64,000 bases of DNA from Paenibacillus sp. FSL H8-0537 (GCF_038051995.1 NZ_CP150290.1:855501-919500), one strand, 5' to 3'; numbered from the stretch's first letter, positions 24,598-35,155 are shown. Translations and numbers: made by a program. The notes: a model not told the origin generated them from the letters alone.

Positions 24598-25596
24598 ATG
24601 AAGAAAAATCAATTTATGTTAACGGTCGTTGTGGCGCTTGCCTTTAATCCGGTTTTGCATGCCCAGGCGGCAGAGGCGAGGCAGCGGCTAAACGATATGG
24701 AGGGCCATTGGGCACGTATTCCTGTGGAGCAGGCGGTACAGTCTGGTTATGCGAGCGGCTATGCGGATGCTACATTTCGACCGAATAAGCCAGCTACTCG
24801 CGCAGAGCTGCTTGCCGCAGTTATAAAAGCACAGCAGCTTGAGGTGGCCAATATGGATACGCCATTTCTAGATGACAGCGGATGGTTTCGCCCTTATATG
24901 GCAGTTGGATTGAAGCTTAGTTTATTGAAAATTACGGAATATGATACAGGCAAGTTTAGGCCGAATCAAGCGATTACGCGCGGAGAAGCGGCGAGGCTCT
25001 TCGTTCGGGCGGCGGGTGAGGACAAGGCAGGACGTGCAAAGGGTTATGTCTATATGTCCAAGCAGCTTGGCCTGATGAAGGGTTATGCCGCCGGCAGGAT
25101 CGGGATGGACCGCAAGCTGACGCGTGCGGAAGCGATTGTGGTCATTCATCGTTTGCTGAATTGGCAGTCAGCGCAGGCTCGCGTTGCGGGCTTGACGGAA
25201 CAGCCAACTTACGTAACGACTGGGGAGCTGAAGCAGTTGGTTGTGTCACTCGAAAGCTTTTCGGGCGATGTGATGGTTAGTGGGCAAACGGTGCTGCTTA
25301 ATCCTGAAGGCAACGGAAAACCCGCCGATTACAAAATAACGATGGAGTATGACAGCAGGAAAAAAGCAACGACGATATGGCTATATGAGAAGCCCATTGT
25401 ACATAAACAGTTGTTAATAGAGCTATTGGCCCGTTATGTGGGGGAATCTGCGGATGCAGCTTACGGGGACGCGGTGAAGTTGGATGCTGGAAAAGCGTTG
25501 GAGGCTAGACTGCTGAAAACCTACAACGGAAAGAAAATCATAATGGACAAAAGCGAGGCCGGCAAGAGCTTGGCCATTATGATTTACTCAAACTAA
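24598..25596 (+). CDS. SLH-domain surface protein
   Basis: A 332-residue secreted protein: a signal peptide ending HAQAA (about residue 25), three SLH repeats (about 30-75, 88-140 and 145-190; FRPNKPATRAELL and FRPNQAITRGEAARLF are typical), then a 140-residue C-terminal domain I do not recognise. SLH repeats bind pyruvylated secondary wall polymer. AAGGAG precedes the ATG. It is the first gene of a three-gene run with the next SLH gene (25 bases on) and the giant secreted protein. Confidence 0.88.
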   Translation: MKKNQFMLTVVVALAFNPVLHAQAAEARQRLNDMEGHWARIPVEQAVQSGYASGYADATFRPNKPATRAELLAAVIKAQQLEVANMDTPFLDDSGWFRPYMAVGLKLSLLKITEYDTGKFRPNQAITRGEAARLFVRAAGEDKAGRAKGYVYMSKQLGLMKGYAAGRIGMDRKLTRAEAIVVIHRLLNWQSAQARVAGLTEQPTYVTTGELKQLVVSLESFSGDVMVSGQTVLLNPEGNGKPADYKITMEYDSRKKATTIWLYEKPIVHKQLLIELLARYVGESADAAYGDAVKLDAGKALEARLLKTYNGKKIIMDKSEAGKSLAIMIYSN

Positions 25597-25621
25597 TCTA
25601 ATCGGAAGAAGGCTGAATAAG

Positions 25622-26851
25622 ATGGGGAAAATGGGATCGCAATGGTGGAAGGGCTCTATTGTATTGCTAGTGTTGGTGGCGGTAATGGCTACGTTGTCGT
25701 TAACGTCGGTAGATTCTAAAATGGCTCAGGCGGCTGCTCCTGTGTTTAAGGATATTTCAGGACATTGGGCGAAGGAATCAATTGAAGCTGCGGTGAAGGC
25801 GGGTATTTTGAACGGGTATCCGGATCAAACGTTTAAGCCGCAAAATCCGATTACGCGTGCGGAACTGCTCAAGGTTATTGCACTGACGACGAAGGTAGAG
25901 GCTGCGGCTGCTCCTGCGGGCAAGCCATGGTATACAGGCTATCAGAGGGCGCTGACTGATGCGAAAATCTATGCTGCTGGCGATTTCACGGGCGATCTGG
26001 GCAAGGCGGTAACGCGCGTGGAAATGGCTAAGCTCGCCGTACGCGGAGCAAATGCTGAGTACCGCGGCGCAAAGCTGACGGCGGATGAGCTGATGTTCCG
26101 CGCCGTGAACGCAGGCTTGCTGTCCCGCACAGGTGCCAAGGCGGAAACGATTGACCCAGATGGGACAACCACTCGGGCACAAGCGGCGGTTATCGTCACG
26201 CGCCTGCTGAAACTCGCGGGTGGCGGGAAGCTGTCGGTGGATCAGGGGGCTTCAACAGCGGCGGAAGTGAAGTGGCATAGACATAATATGATTACTATGT
26301 TCGGCCAGAATGACTTAGTAAAGTTTCCGCATAGAGTAAATATTGATAAAACGTATGATGTGATTATTGATCAATTGCTGGTTCTTGATCCTGCAGATAA
26401 AGCTGGTTTTTACGCAGAATATTTAAAAGGAGCCGATCTTATACTTGGCGGAGAATTAGCAAAAGAAAATCAGGGCTATGTTTTCGCATATAAACTTATT
26501 GGCAAAAACTTAATCGTAGACTCTTCTAAATGGAAATTGGTGCAATCTTCATTTTACATGTACACGGAAGGCAATAACGGCGGTGTGTTTTTAGACGATA
26601 AATATATCTTCAGTGATGGTACTGTAAAAGAACGTGATGGTTTATTTTTCAACAAGATGGCCTTTAGTTTCGATAAAAAAGATGGTAGCGGTCATAATTA
26701 CAGATTTGATTTTGCAAGTAAAAAATTTGTTGACGAACAAATTAAAAAGTATGGAGCCTTGCCAATTCATCTGGAGCGATATGGCTCGCAGATGAATAAA
26801 AACTCTCAATTTTATTTGACAGAGGTGAAAGATGTATGGTTCAAAAAATAA
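25622..26851 (+). CDS. SLH-domain surface protein with unrecognised C-terminal domain
   Basis: A 409-residue secreted protein: a signal peptide ending MAQAA (about residue 40), three SLH repeats to about residue 200 (VFKDISGHWAKESIEAAVKA, FKPQNPITRAELL, ITRLL-type ends), and a C-terminal domain of about 190 residues without a recognised family. At the SLH/C-terminal border, near 26275, the DNA becomes clearly more AT-rich. The 3' end overlaps the giant gene's start by 16 bases, implying translational coupling and perhaps a physical partnership in which this protein holds the giant on the wall. Confidence 0.85.
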   Translation: MGKMGSQWWKGSIVLLVLVAVMATLSLTSVDSKMAQAAAPVFKDISGHWAKESIEAAVKAGILNGYPDQTFKPQNPITRAELLKVIALTTKVEAAAAPAGKPWYTGYQRALTDAKIYAAGDFTGDLGKAVTRVEMAKLAVRGANAEYRGAKLTADELMFRAVNAGLLSRTGAKAETIDPDGTTTRAQAAVIVTRLLKLAGGGKLSVDQGASTAAEVKWHRHNMITMFGQNDLVKFPHRVNIDKTYDVIIDQLLVLDPADKAGFYAEYLKGADLILGGELAKENQGYVFAYKLIGKNLIVDSSKWKLVQSSFYMYTEGNNGGVFLDDKYIFSDGTVKERDGLFFNKMAFSFDKKDGSGHNYRFDFASKKFVDEQIKKYGALPIHLERYGSQMNKNSQFYLTEVKDVWFKK

Positions 26852-29800
26852 ATTGGAGAGTTTTAATTGCATCATTATTGACTATCGCGATTTTTTTGTC
26901 AGGATTGTCTATTCAACCTTCGAATATTTCTGGAGCTCCTACAATTTCAAAAACAATAAAAATTCCATTTAGCCAGGTGCAGAAATACAGCTCCGAGGTA
27001 ACGTTGAGGGACTTACAGGTTAATCTTAGCTCTGCAGTACCTAATGGTTATCAAATTAAAACTTACGAGATTTGGAAGGAAGTTAGCTCTTCTAACGGTA
27101 CCAGTCTTGTAAACAAAGGAAAGCTAAACACTGGTACCCCAATAAACAATAAAATTACAATACCGGAATTTGCAGGCGCACTCGTAGATGTCGAGAATAA
27201 AGGTTATACTTCTCAGATGTATTTTGCTCTGAATAGAACAATTAACGGGAAACAGTGGTATTTCTCAGCAAACAACAATGTCGAATACTTTGTATCACCA
27301 CCATCTGACTCGGATTGCTGGGTCAGGGGTATAGCTGAGTGCCCAGGTAAGATGGGCAAAGATATTAATGGTAAAAGCATACCTGTGAAGATCGCAATTG
27401 ACAGCGCAGGCTGGGCATTAGCTATTAGTGATGGGTTTTCCGGACCATCTACCTATATTTATAAGCCAACTGGAGATGAGATAGGATTTAGTAAGCTGAA
27501 ATCTAAATCAGTTGATTTAATCAAGGCAGATCCAGTAGGTCCAAGTGCATTTGTAAAAGTTTTAAAGACGGGAAAAGAAAGTGGAACTGACAATAGGGGT
27601 TATCTAGAAATTGCAACCCTTACTGTACTTGATAATCCATTACTAGTTCCTACAGCAACAAGAACCGGGCATGCAATGAGTGCGGTTTATAACCTTGACA
27701 CTTATACAAACTGGACAGCCCAAACCTATCTATACGAAGGAGAAGTTCGACTTACACTCGAGCCAATCCCACCAATAGACCAGCCCTACCTCGACTGCAC
27801 CTGCAAAGCTGATCCATCTACCGTTACTTTTGCGGACAAAGCTGTTACTGTAAACTCAACAATTACAGCAACCCTAAAGCAGCGAGGCTCGCTCAAAATA
27901 AAAAACTGGAAAGTATTCGCTCGCCTTGAAGATGGTAGCCAATATCAAACGCAGACCATTGCTCAGGTTTTGGATACGATCAGTTATAAATTTGCATTCA
28001 CAATACCGAAAGCCCAGTTGGTTGGCCGAGACAGCTATACCGAGACATTCGTCATGCGGGCAATAGTCACGTTCACGGATGGAACGACAGCGGAGCAGGC
28101 CATTGAATGCGCGACCACCGTTACCAAGCCGGGAGCGGCTACGCCAACTGCTACAGCTACTAATGGAGTAACAGAGCCGACGCCAGCACCAAGACCGATA
28201 CTTGAAGTAAATGCCAACTGGAGTCCAACCTCTATTTTCACCGGCGACCAGGCAACTTTATCGGCGAAAGCCCGAGGTTATACCGATTATTCATGGGAAT
28301 TAACTGAAAATTTAGACAAATTAAATTTTGATCAAAGAGATTTCTCTCATCCTGCGGTCATATTTAATGAACCGGGCGTTTATAAAGCCACGCTGAATGT
28401 ATCTAACGACTATGAAAGCCAATCAGATACGGCGCTGCTTTATGTCAATGATCCAAAACCCGTTGCCATCATTTCTGGTGTGACGCGCTGGATTCAGGGA
28501 AGGCCGTTCCCACAGCCCTATCATCTGAATAACTCCTTTACACCGTTGTCGGATCGGGGAGTGACGATTGATTTCAACAAGTCGGAAATCCGCTATAAGA
28601 AAAATGATAGTGGCACTTACACGACTGGTGTATGGCCTGCTAAAGCACCGGATCAGCTTGGAGCCTATACCCTTCAGGGAAAGGTGCATGATTCTCAAGG
28701 GAGAGAGAGTGAATGGGCAGCCTATCCATTGGAGGTTGTACCTGATCAGCCGCCAGTAGTGGAGCTTTCCGCTGCCGAACATGGTGTGCGTCATAACGAA
28801 AATATGGTTTATATTGATGCGAGTAGCCTAGATGGCGACAAGCTGGAGCGTCTTTTGCTTGAAGAACGTTACGATGCTGACAATGATGGCAATTTTAACG
28901 AGGAATCATGGCGCACGTTATATAGCGGTACGTACAAGGACACGCACAGCGTAAAATATACGACAGTCGGCAAGCGCCAATACCGTGCAACGGTAACGGA
29001 GGATTATGGCTTGTTGGCGCAGTCTGCTATTGTGGCAACGGACATTATTAATCGTGCGCCAAGTGTTGATTTTACAGCTATTGGCCTGACCCAGCAGCCA
29101 GATCAGGGGGAGAGCAGCGGTCCGCCAGTTACCTTCTACTCTCCGGATTCGATTTTGCGCTCATGGGTCAATAAGACGCCATATGAAGGGGGTACGACGA
29201 ATAAGGCAAGCTGGAAATCAAATGGAGCTAATCTAACGACTCGTTATGCTCTATGGGCAGATTTTAATGGAAGCTATAATTTAGCGAAAAATGTGAAGCC
29301 GCTGCCGGCATGGGAAGGCAGTATCGGCCAAATTTATGCTGGCTACAAAACGACGGTGATGACCGAAGCGGGCTATTATTGGGTTTACAGCTACAAACCG
29401 CCAGAGTCTAAAAACTGGGCGTTTGCCATCCGTGATATATGGACAGGCCAGATTGAACATACGTATGTACATCCCGGAATCACTTTCAAAGGGGCATTTT
29501 ATCAATATCATCCGAGCCAGATGAAACAGGCTTATTTTCTGGAAGAAGGGATCGTAAATGCTTCAGGCGACACGCTGCGTTTATATAACATCGAGACTGG
29601 TCAGCTGTTGGAAGAATACCCGAATATTGCGCCGCCAGCTGCGGGAGGAGCAGCAGGAAGCAGCTATTGGGACGACCCGAGCAATAAGGTCATTGGCACA
29701 GCTTTTTCACCAGATCGGCAGTTTCTGTATGTCGCGTATCGGGAAAGCAATGGAGGGCGAACGTTTGATATTCGGCAAAAGCTTTATGTTGCTAAATATT

Positions 29801-32800
29801 CTGTAGCCCAAAAAACACTGTATTGGACAAAGCTTATGCATGCAGGAATAGATATGTGGAATGTTTACCAGATTGGCAGTGTAGATGTGGATGCAAGTGG
29901 AAATTTGTTATTGGCTGCGAACATGCGCAGAGGTACGGAGGATAATTGGACGGCATTATTTTATGCTGTAAATCCGAGTGGTCAATTAATAGCCAGTCAT
30001 GTAACTGGCAATGGCATGCTTTCAGCAATTACGATGTCGACTGACCGGACGAAAAGCTATGCGACCTCCATGCGCTTCGAGCTTGGTAATCATGGCTACT
30101 CTCAGGTGAGCGGTGTTCTGTCTTACCATACTGCAACAAATAGCTTTACGAGGCCGGAGAAGAACAGCGGCACGATTGACGATTTGAAATTCCCTAATGA
30201 GCTCGCAAAAACAGCGGTTAATAAGCCGGGAATAATGGCGACACCGTATGGATTTTTGATTATGCCAGATGGCTCCATAACGAGAAACGATGATAGAAAC
30301 CCTTACAGGATGCTTGACCAGTTTTCTGCAGCTAATGTTAAAAGCCCCACCCCAAACGATCCGGTGATGACGCAAATTTTATGGCCTAAAACAGGCTTAA
30401 TCGGCCCATTTTCACAGCCTTCGGATGAATTTTGGGCTATGGCAGCTGGTGTGAAGCTCTTTAATAAAATCACTTATCAGACATCGGGTGGCCAGCAAGT
30501 TTGGGCAAGCTCAGCATTTCAAAAATTACAGCATTGGGCAGGTGTATTGAGCATTAATCAAACACCGTATTTAGGTGCGGAAACTTTTGAGAACAAAGCC
30601 TTATTCGTGACGGATGCGATGAAATATTCAGATGGAAATGGCTATGACGGAGTTGCCTTTAGCGGCGCCTCGAACGTTCTCCCAAATGGCTCTGTTCTAG
30701 GCTTTGGAACAAATACAATCTATACGGGACCGTATTCAAGCTCGCTTACAAGCAAAAAAGTAGTTATTCCTTTCAAAGGTGAATCAACGGGAGATTTGCC
30801 GCGGCTGCTTAACGATACTACGGTTGAAATTGATAGCGAGGCATGGGGCGGACTGCTTTATGATCCAACTAGCATGATGCGCAATCAGGTGCTTGAATTT
30901 GATTTATCCATCAATCATTTATCGAATGAAAAACCGGTAGGAGCGGCCATTCAAATTCAAGATGAAAAAAATATGTATGCGGTGGAGTGGATGGGCAGTA
31001 CACTGACGCTTTACAAAGTGAAGAGCGGAATCAAGACTGTTATGGCTCAGGTCGCGATGCCGAGGAGTGCGGGTATCCCTTATGCCTTCAAGCTGGAATC
31101 GCTCGCGGGTGTGCACCGCGTTTCTATTAATGGGGTTAATAAGCTGGAAGCGACGGATGCAACGTACCAAAAGGGATCAGCAGGCTTGATGTCGCTTGGG
31201 CAGCAGCAGGCCTCGTTTAGCCAAGTGAAGCGCATCAATTATGGCGATTCCATTCCAGAGGAAACCTATGAGGCCGTGCTTATAGGAGAACAGATTTTAT
31301 ACAATAAGCTATTTAGTGATCCCGAGACAGATGCTAGATTAGCGGAAAAATGGAGCTACGCGCATAATCCAAGTTATTTTGCTAATACGCTCGGCCTTAG
31401 CCAATATAATGGAAGAGCTTTCGGCGCGGCGCTAACTTCACTCGACAAGCCCGGACTGTATGCCATCACTTATACGGCACAGGATAATCCCGGTTTGGCT
31501 GATTACCGTTTGTTCTCAGAGCCTGTTATTAAATCGCTTTATGTGCACCGCAGGCCAATTGCGCAGCCGGATATTTGGTTTACTGGCACCATTTATGCTG
31601 GAGGGGAAGCGCTGGATTATTTGACGCACGACACGTCCTATGACCCGGATGTTCCCGGATATTTGGCGGATCGCTTGTTTCGAACGCGCTGGTCGGACGA
31701 GAGAGCTTGGACAATAGGGAAAAGATTGCTTTACAGCCGCCCTGGCGTCGAGCTTATCGTTCAGGAGCAGGTGAAGGACATGCATGGGGCATGGAGTTTC
31801 TGGTCGGAGACGAGAGTTTACAAGGAGGCGCTATCTCCAGTTAATCAGTCTAGACCGGAAATGGTTTTGACTTATCCTAGCGGCACATCTTCTGCTCCAA
31901 CGGTTGTCCTGAACGATCCAAATCTGATGTGGATATACCGGGATAAAGAAAATGATCCGCAGGAACAGTTTTATTTGAAATTAACGTATGTGGATAATGG
32001 TCAAACGGCGCTAGAGGTAGAATACCCGGGCGATGATGCGAGCTTCCAGCTTGAAGCGGGCACGATAGATATTGGACGCAAGGTGAAGGTGCAGGGGCGC
32101 GTATTCAGTCGTGGAGCGTGGTCCGATGATAGCAATGCCGCATATTTTATCATCGATTCGCCGCCCACTACCTACTTGTTAAGCTACGACGGAGCAGCAG
32201 CAGCAGAGCCGATTTATACAAATAACAATCGTCCGGTCTTGCGTGTATTTACCATTGATCCTGAAAATGATCCTATCACAGCAATTGATTACGAGGTATT
32301 TTTCCATGCCGCCGGTCGCAAAGTGCTGGATACTAATATGGCGAATGCTGCGACCAGCCATGTACCAACACTTCCTTTGCAGGAAGGTTTGCATTATTGG
32401 AAGGCAAGAGCGTATGACAGTTATGTATGGGGTCCATACAGCAGCAATGGCTATCTCTTTGTGGATACGGTGCAGCCGGATGATGTGGAGGAGCATCTTG
32501 AAATTAAACCGACCTCGGTAACGGTTAATTTTAATGCTTTTAGCGATGCGGCCCCATCCTCAGGCCATGCGGCTCGGGTCTTTTATATGCAAAAGGTTAA
32601 TACAGATGGCAGTGTGACAACGATTGACTTGAATGGCGATGGTTCAGCCGAATACAATATGGCTCTGCCGGCGGCTGCCCGTTCGCATCAAATAGCGGGA
32701 TTAATTCCCGGACAAGCCTATCGATTGACGGTCATAGATACGGATGTAGCGGGCAATCCAGGGAAATATGCGTATATTTATTTTGTGACGAATCGTCCGC

Positions 32801-33492
32801 CAACGATTAATGTAGACTGGTCTCCGAAACCGATTTTTGAAGGGGACATGGTAACGTTCGAGGCGAATGCAGCTGATCCAGACAAAGATACGCTAGCTCT
32901 AAAGATGGAGCTTAAGTCGCCTTCCGGGCAAAAATATGCGTATGAATATACAGTTTCCTATCCTTATGGGAAGACAGGGCCGAGGCTCAAAATGGAGCAG
33001 ACTGGCGCATGGCAGCTTAGCGTCACTGTAGATGATGGTCTAGCCGAACCGGTAACGATCTCCCAAACCGTACAAGTACAGCCGCTGAAAGTAGCGGGAA
33101 TGGTCAATCATACGGACGATTGGAACAGCATTCGTAAATCCTATAATAAAAAGCAGAGCGGGGATGAAGAAGCTCCACGTGCATATAGCGTATTTTGGGC
33201 AGGAGAAAAGTTCATTTTGGTAGCGAATGCGACAGAAACGGGGACGGATACGAAGCCGGAGCGCGTAGAGGTTGTCATGAACAGATTTCAAACGAAGCTG
33301 GAGGTGAAAAATACGGCGGGCACATTATGGGCTGGCGAGCTATGGGATGCCTCCTTCGAAAAGCTTAACAAAGGAACATTAAGCTTCACATTTACAGCTT
33401 ATTATAATAACGGAACGGTGAAGCAGGATGTCGTCCATGTATCGATTGACGGCACAGTTAATGAGGTTCTGGGCGTTCATCGCGTGCGATAG
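26836..33492 (+). CDS. Giant secreted multidomain protein (2218 residues)
   Basis: The N-terminus has a signal peptide (hydrophobic residues 8-25). Residues 315-430 look like an Ig-like domain; a Thr/Pro-rich linker follows (about 433-455). PKD-like folds lie near 455-538, 637-745 (with DADNDGNFNE, a calcium-loop-like segment) and 1987-2085. Residues 750-1270 have repeated aromatic-rich strands with AFSPDRQFLYVAY, suggesting a beta-propeller-like region. Residues 1315-1470 resemble a concanavalin/LamG-like sandwich, and Fn3-like domains follow (about 1780-1985). No SLH, LPXTG or catalytic motif is seen, so anchoring may depend on the SLH protein whose gene overlaps it by 16 bases. Function unknown; adhesin or matrix scaffold is a guess. 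Confidence 0.85.
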   Translation: MVQKINWRVLIASLLTIAIFLSGLSIQPSNISGAPTISKTIKIPFSQVQKYSSEVTLRDLQVNLSSAVPNGYQIKTYEIWKEVSSSNGTSLVNKGKLNTGTPINNKITIPEFAGALVDVENKGYTSQMYFALNRTINGKQWYFSANNNVEYFVSPPSDSDCWVRGIAECPGKMGKDINGKSIPVKIAIDSAGWALAISDGFSGPSTYIYKPTGDEIGFSKLKSKSVDLIKADPVGPSAFVKVLKTGKESGTDNRGYLEIATLTVLDNPLLVPTATRTGHAMSAVYNLDTYTNWTAQTYLYEGEVRLTLEPIPPIDQPYLDCTCKADPSTVTFADKAVTVNSTITATLKQRGSLKIKNWKVFARLEDGSQYQTQTIAQVLDTISYKFAFTIPKAQLVGRDSYTETFVMRAIVTFTDGTTAEQAIECATTVTKPGAATPTATATNGVTEPTPAPRPILEVNANWSPTSIFTGDQATLSAKARGYTDYSWELTENLDKLNFDQRDFSHPAVIFNEPGVYKATLNVSNDYESQSDTALLYVNDPKPVAIISGVTRWIQGRPFPQPYHLNNSFTPLSDRGVTIDFNKSEIRYKKNDSGTYTTGVWPAKAPDQLGAYTLQGKVHDSQGRESEWAAYPLEVVPDQPPVVELSAAEHGVRHNENMVYIDASSLDGDKLERLLLEERYDADNDGNFNEESWRTLYSGTYKDTHSVKYTTVGKRQYRATVTEDYGLLAQSAIVATDIINRAPSVDFTAIGLTQQPDQGESSGPPVTFYSPDSILRSWVNKTPYEGGTTNKASWKSNGANLTTRYALWADFNGSYNLAKNVKPLPAWEGSIGQIYAGYKTTVMTEAGYYWVYSYKPPESKNWAFAIRDIWTGQIEHTYVHPGITFKGAFYQYHPSQMKQAYFLEEGIVNASGDTLRLYNIETGQLLEEYPNIAPPAAGGAAGSSYWDDPSNKVIGTAFSPDRQFLYVAYRESNGGRTFDIRQKLYVAKYSVAQKTLYWTKLMHAGIDMWNVYQIGSVDVDASGNLLLAANMRRGTEDNWTALFYAVNPSGQLIASHVTGNGMLSAITMSTDRTKSYATSMRFELGNHGYSQVSGVLSYHTATNSFTRPEKNSGTIDDLKFPNELAKTAVNKPGIMATPYGFLIMPDGSITRNDDRNPYRMLDQFSAANVKSPTPNDPVMTQILWPKTGLIGPFSQPSDEFWAMAAGVKLFNKITYQTSGGQQVWASSAFQKLQHWAGVLSINQTPYLGAETFENKALFVTDAMKYSDGNGYDGVAFSGASNVLPNGSVLGFGTNTIYTGPYSSSLTSKKVVIPFKGESTGDLPRLLNDTTVEIDSEAWGGLLYDPTSMMRNQVLEFDLSINHLSNEKPVGAAIQIQDEKNMYAVEWMGSTLTLYKVKSGIKTVMAQVAMPRSAGIPYAFKLESLAGVHRVSINGVNKLEATDATYQKGSAGLMSLGQQQASFSQVKRINYGDSIPEETYEAVLIGEQILYNKLFSDPETDARLAEKWSYAHNPSYFANTLGLSQYNGRAFGAALTSLDKPGLYAITYTAQDNPGLADYRLFSEPVIKSLYVHRRPIAQPDIWFTGTIYAGGEALDYLTHDTSYDPDVPGYLADRLFRTRWSDERAWTIGKRLLYSRPGVELIVQEQVKDMHGAWSFWSETRVYKEALSPVNQSRPEMVLTYPSGTSSAPTVVLNDPNLMWIYRDKENDPQEQFYLKLTYVDNGQTALEVEYPGDDASFQLEAGTIDIGRKVKVQGRVFSRGAWSDDSNAAYFIIDSPPTTYLLSYDGAAAAEPIYTNNNRPVLRVFTIDPENDPITAIDYEVFFHAAGRKVLDTNMANAATSHVPTLPLQEGLHYWKARAYDSYVWGPYSSNGYLFVDTVQPDDVEEHLEIKPTSVTVNFNAFSDAAPSSGHAARVFYMQKVNTDGSVTTIDLNGDGSAEYNMALPAAARSHQIAGLIPGQAYRLTVIDTDVAGNPGKYAYIYFVTNRPPTINVDWSPKPIFEGDMVTFEANAADPDKDTLALKMELKSPSGQKYAYEYTVSYPYGKTGPRLKMEQTGAWQLSVTVDDGLAEPVTISQTVQVQPLKVAGMVNHTDDWNSIRKSYNKKQSGDEEAPRAYSVFWAGEKFILVANATETGTDTKPERVEVVMNRFQTKLEVKNTAGTLWAGELWDASFEKLNKGTLSFTFTAYYNNGTVKQDVVHVSIDGTVNEVLGVHRVR

Positions 33493-33509
33493 AGCCTGTT
33501 TATATAGTA

Positions 33510-33556
33510 AACAGTAAAACTGATGTCGATACTCGGCTGGCGTCAGTTTTACTGTT
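33510..33556. terminator. Bidirectional terminator after the giant gene
   Basis: AACAGTAAAACTGA pairs perfectly with TCAGTTTTACTGTT (14 bp); it lies between the giant gene and the convergent HAD gene. Confidence 0.85.
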
Positions 33557-33590
33557 ATTCGAGGCTGATATGTTTTTGCCATATGTGAGG

Positions 33591-34235
33591 TTAAGAAGAG
33601 GTGGATTCTATCAGACGCAAAAGCTCATTTGGCTGGTCAATTAAATAACTAGGCTTGCCGGATACCAGCAGTTCCTTAGGATCGAGTCCCCATGTGACTC
33701 CGACTACCTTAATGCCGCATTTATGGGAGGCTATGATATCCCGCAGCTCATCACCGACGTAGATTACATCCTCCCGTCGAAGCTTGTTTTCTTTCAAATA
33801 GCTTTGAATGGTCTTATGCTTGCCGAACAGACCGTTGGAGCTGCGTATTTCATGCAAGGTGTGAATACCGTGTGGCTGCAGGAAATCTGCGACGTTGTTT
33901 GCGGCGTTGGATGTAATTACGGATAGCTTTATGCCGCTTTGCAGCAAATGGCTCAATACCTCTTGCATTCCGTTACAAAATGGAATGGAGGCTACATGCT
34001 CGTTATATTTCCGTTTGAATTCCTTGCTGATTTTGCGAAACAGCATAAACCGATAAAAGGGGACGTCAAGCGCCTTGAATCGCTCCTGCAAAGTAAGCTT
34101 GCTCAGCTTTTTATATTCCTCTTCCGTTATAGGCTTAAAACGATATTGCACCGCCATTTCATTATAGATGGTCAAAATAGCGGCAGCAGAGTCGGCAATC
34201 GTGCCGTCAAAATCAAATATAATATGCTTGTACAT
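33591..34235 (-). CDS. HAD-family phosphatase (phosphoglycolate-phosphatase-like)
   Basis: A 214-residue soluble protein, normal for Gph/PpaX-type phosphatases. The nucleophile motif DFDGT is at residues 8-12, motif II is VITSNAANN, the Lys lies in FGKHKTI, and the acidic motif is VGDELRD. A helical cap domain sits between motifs I and II. The ATG at 34235 is chosen because AAGGGAGC precedes it and the protein then starts directly with MYKHIIFDFDG; a frame 90 bases longer has no ribosome site. Likely a metabolite phosphatase; substrate unknown. Confidence 0.88.
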   Translation of the reverse strand: MYKHIIFDFDGTIADSAAAILTIYNEMAVQYRFKPITEEEYKKLSKLTLQERFKALDVPFYRFMLFRKISKEFKRKYNEHVASIPFCNGMQEVLSHLLQSGIKLSVITSNAANNVADFLQPHGIHTLHEIRSSNGLFGKHKTIQSYLKENKLRREDVIYVGDELRDIIASHKCGIKVVGVTWGLDPKELLVSGKPSYLIDQPNELLRLIESTSS

Positions 34236-34362
34236 ACCAGCATCAGCTCCCTTGTTATGCCTATTTATACTATAAAGAGGCGACGATAACAACAAGTATG
34301 GTTGACTGCAAAAAAAGAGCAGCATCTGCGGGCAATCGGCAGCTGCTGCTTGCTAGTATGAA

Positions 34363-35115
34363 TTAAGAGCGTTTAAAGATAAGAAAGCCATCTTCAACAG
34401 GAATCGTCTGTCCATTGATAGCCGAAGCCTCTTCGGAGAAGAGGAAAGCTACAACATCAGCAATCTGCTCCGGCTGAATGAGTTTTTTGCTCAGATGCTG
34501 CTCAGCAAGGAAGGTTTTGAAATCATCGCCGTCCTTGATGATCGGTGTATCAATAAAGCCCGGTGCTACTGCTGTTACGCGAATGCCGTCCTCAGCAAGC
34601 TCCAGTGCTGCCGATTTTGTCATCATAATGACCGCAGCCTTTGCAGCCTGATAAGCAAAGCTGCCTTTAGCAGCCATGTAACCGAAGATGGAAGCGGTAT
34701 TGACAATAATACCTTTAACACCAAGCTCCTTCATTTTCTTGGAAGCATAGTAGATACCGAGATACACGCCAAATTGGTCTACGGAAATAACATGGTTGAA
34801 ATATTCCGGTGTGTGATCCTCAAAGGAGCGAATATCCCCTACGCCAGCATTGTTGAAAATACCGTCAAGCGTCCCATGCGTTTGAACTGCTATGTCGATC
34901 ATGTTTTTAACATCTTCGACACTGGAAACGTCGGCGCGGATCGCGGAAGCTTGTCCGCCGGCTTGCTTGATCAATTCCGCTGTTTCTTTAGCGGTTGCTT
35001 CATTGTAGTCGGAAGATACGACGATAGCGCCTTCGGCAGCAAGCTTTAAGGCAGTCGCACGTCCAATGCCGCTTCCCGCACCTGTAATAATGATGACTTT
35101 GTTTTCAAGCTTCAT
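34363..35115 (-). CDS. SDR-family oxidoreductase
   Basis: A 250-residue classical SDR. Cofactor loop GAGSGIG, the NNAGVG motif, catalytic Ser in NTASIFG, and intact YQAAK. It has Asp at the end of the second strand (SSDYNEA), which usually favours NAD+ over NADP+. AAAGGAGA precedes the ATG. It lies 40 bases downstream of a second SDR gene and both diverge from a TetR regulator, so they are probably one operon. The substrate is unknown; hydroxysteroid, glucose or acetoin-type dehydrogenases share these motifs. Confidence 0.9.
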   Translation of the reverse strand: MKLENKVIIITGAGSGIGRATALKLAAEGAIVVSSDYNEATAKETAELIKQAGGQASAIRADVSSVEDVKNMIDIAVQTHGTLDGIFNNAGVGDIRSFEDHTPEYFNHVISVDQFGVYLGIYYASKKMKELGVKGIIVNTASIFGYMAAKGSFAYQAAKAAVIMMTKSAALELAEDGIRVTAVAPGFIDTPIIKDGDDFKTFLAEQHLSKKLIQPEQIADVVAFLFSEEASAINGQTIPVEDGFLIFKRS

Positions 35116-35155
35116 AGTGGATAGTCTCCTTTTCGGTTAGGTGTTTATCTAGTTG

